In this document: positions 63,789 to 64,000 of the stretch, in pieces
Layout: every line of letters begins with the position of its first letter
Numbering within the stretch: the first letter of the stretch is position 1
Assembly (NCBI GenBank): GCA_900541795.1
Contig: UQLC01000002.1
Coordinates: forward strand, 1 to 64,000
Direction: 5' to 3'
Length of the DNA: 64,000 bases
From: an uncultured Collinsella sp.
GTDB lineage: Bacteria > Actinomycetota > Coriobacteriia > Coriobacteriales > Coriobacteriaceae
Notes under the pieces: model-generated
Databases searched by the model: none
The model's input: the letters and a program-made list of their open reading frames with translations, nothing else
What the model was told of the DNA's origin: nothing
Position numbers and translations under genes: made by a program

Positions 63789-64000
63789 ATGGGCTTCTTT
63801 GACAAGATGTTCGAGAAGAAAGAGTGCGCGATTTGCGGTACCGAGCTGGGACTTCTAGGTAAGACAAAAATCAATGAAGGCTACCTGTGCAAAGAGTGCG
63901 CCGGCAAGCTCTCCCCCTACTTTCACGGCTATCGCTCCAGCACCGCGGACGACATCCGCGAGCAACTCGCCTACCGCGAGGCCAACGCCGAGCGCCTGGC
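63789..64000 (+). CDS. DUF4428 domain protein (partial, runs off the window)
   Basis: The first 70 codons are seen. A zinc-ribbon-like N-terminus, ECAICGTELGLLGKTKINEG followed by YLCKEC, matches DUF4428, often found at the N-terminus of proteins with SHOCT or PH-like regions. The continuation is helical and charged. The ATG at 63789 follows a weak ggaggcagcc ribosome site. The function is unknown. Confidence 0.8.
   Translation, partial: MGFFDKMFEKKECAICGTELGLLGKTKINEGYLCKECAGKLSPYFHGYRSSTADDIREQLAYREANAERL

Overview
The window reads as a chromosome segment of a Collinsella-like bacterium (Coriobacteriia). This rests on gene content and style, not on a database search. GC is high. A mannose-type PTS sits with a DUF956/ManO gene. 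The dnaK-grpE-dnaJ-hspR operon is actinobacterial in layout. NAD synthesis genes carry their own NiaR repressor, hydrogenase maturation genes are present, and there is a LuxR-type regulator with a multi-spanning membrane N-terminus as is common in this class.

Region 1 (1-12.2 kb) is an integrated mobilizable element. In order it has a tyrosine integrase, an unknown gene, an excisionase-like protein, a DnaB-like ATPase, MobC, a VirD4-type coupling protein and a relaxase. It then has about 500 bp of structured non-coding DNA and a two-gene defence-like module (MmeI/type IIL-like restriction-modification enzyme plus DUF262/HNH protein). It ends against a tRNA-Arg(CCT) gene next to two tandem 11-bp repeats that look like integrase arm sites. 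No mating-pore genes are seen, so it is probably mobilized by a helper. Two homologous 68-76 bp foldable repeats lie upstream of the defence pair.

Region 2 (12.5-31 kb) is core chromosome: the mannose PTS with ManO; an iron-sulfur flavoprotein followed by hypA and divergent from a TetR gene plus a DUF5692-like membrane protein, with two identically built 15-bp palindromes between them; an AAA/DUF4143 protein; clpB; and two small membrane-anchored genes set among families of palindromic repeats.

Region 3 (30-47 kb) holds an aconitase-family hydratase, the hspR-dnaJ-grpE-dnaK operon, a ferredoxin, niaR-nadC-nadB-nadA behind a long palindrome, an AgrA/AgrC-like two-component pair and an IS200/IS605 element with tnpA and tnpB. 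clpB and dnaK share a 25-bp imperfect palindrome that is a good HspR-box candidate.

Region 4 (46.8-54 kb) has thioredoxin, a small helical protein coupled to a NikR with a His-rich extension, then hypF, hypC, hypD, hypE and a phosphatase. hypB and hydrogenase structural genes are not in the window.

Region 5 (54-64 kb) has a lipoprotein, a glucose-type EIIA, a class II Fic protein with an operator-like repeat array, pyrE, a Mg2+ P-type ATPase behind a 23-codon leader ORF, a LuxR-type gene broken by an exact 23-bp tandem duplication, and the start of a DUF4428 protein.

The most unusual observation is a 171-172 nt structured element present three times (32761, 54168, 57608). Each copy ends at or within 3 nt of a minus-strand stop codon, and its helices differ between copies by compensatory changes.
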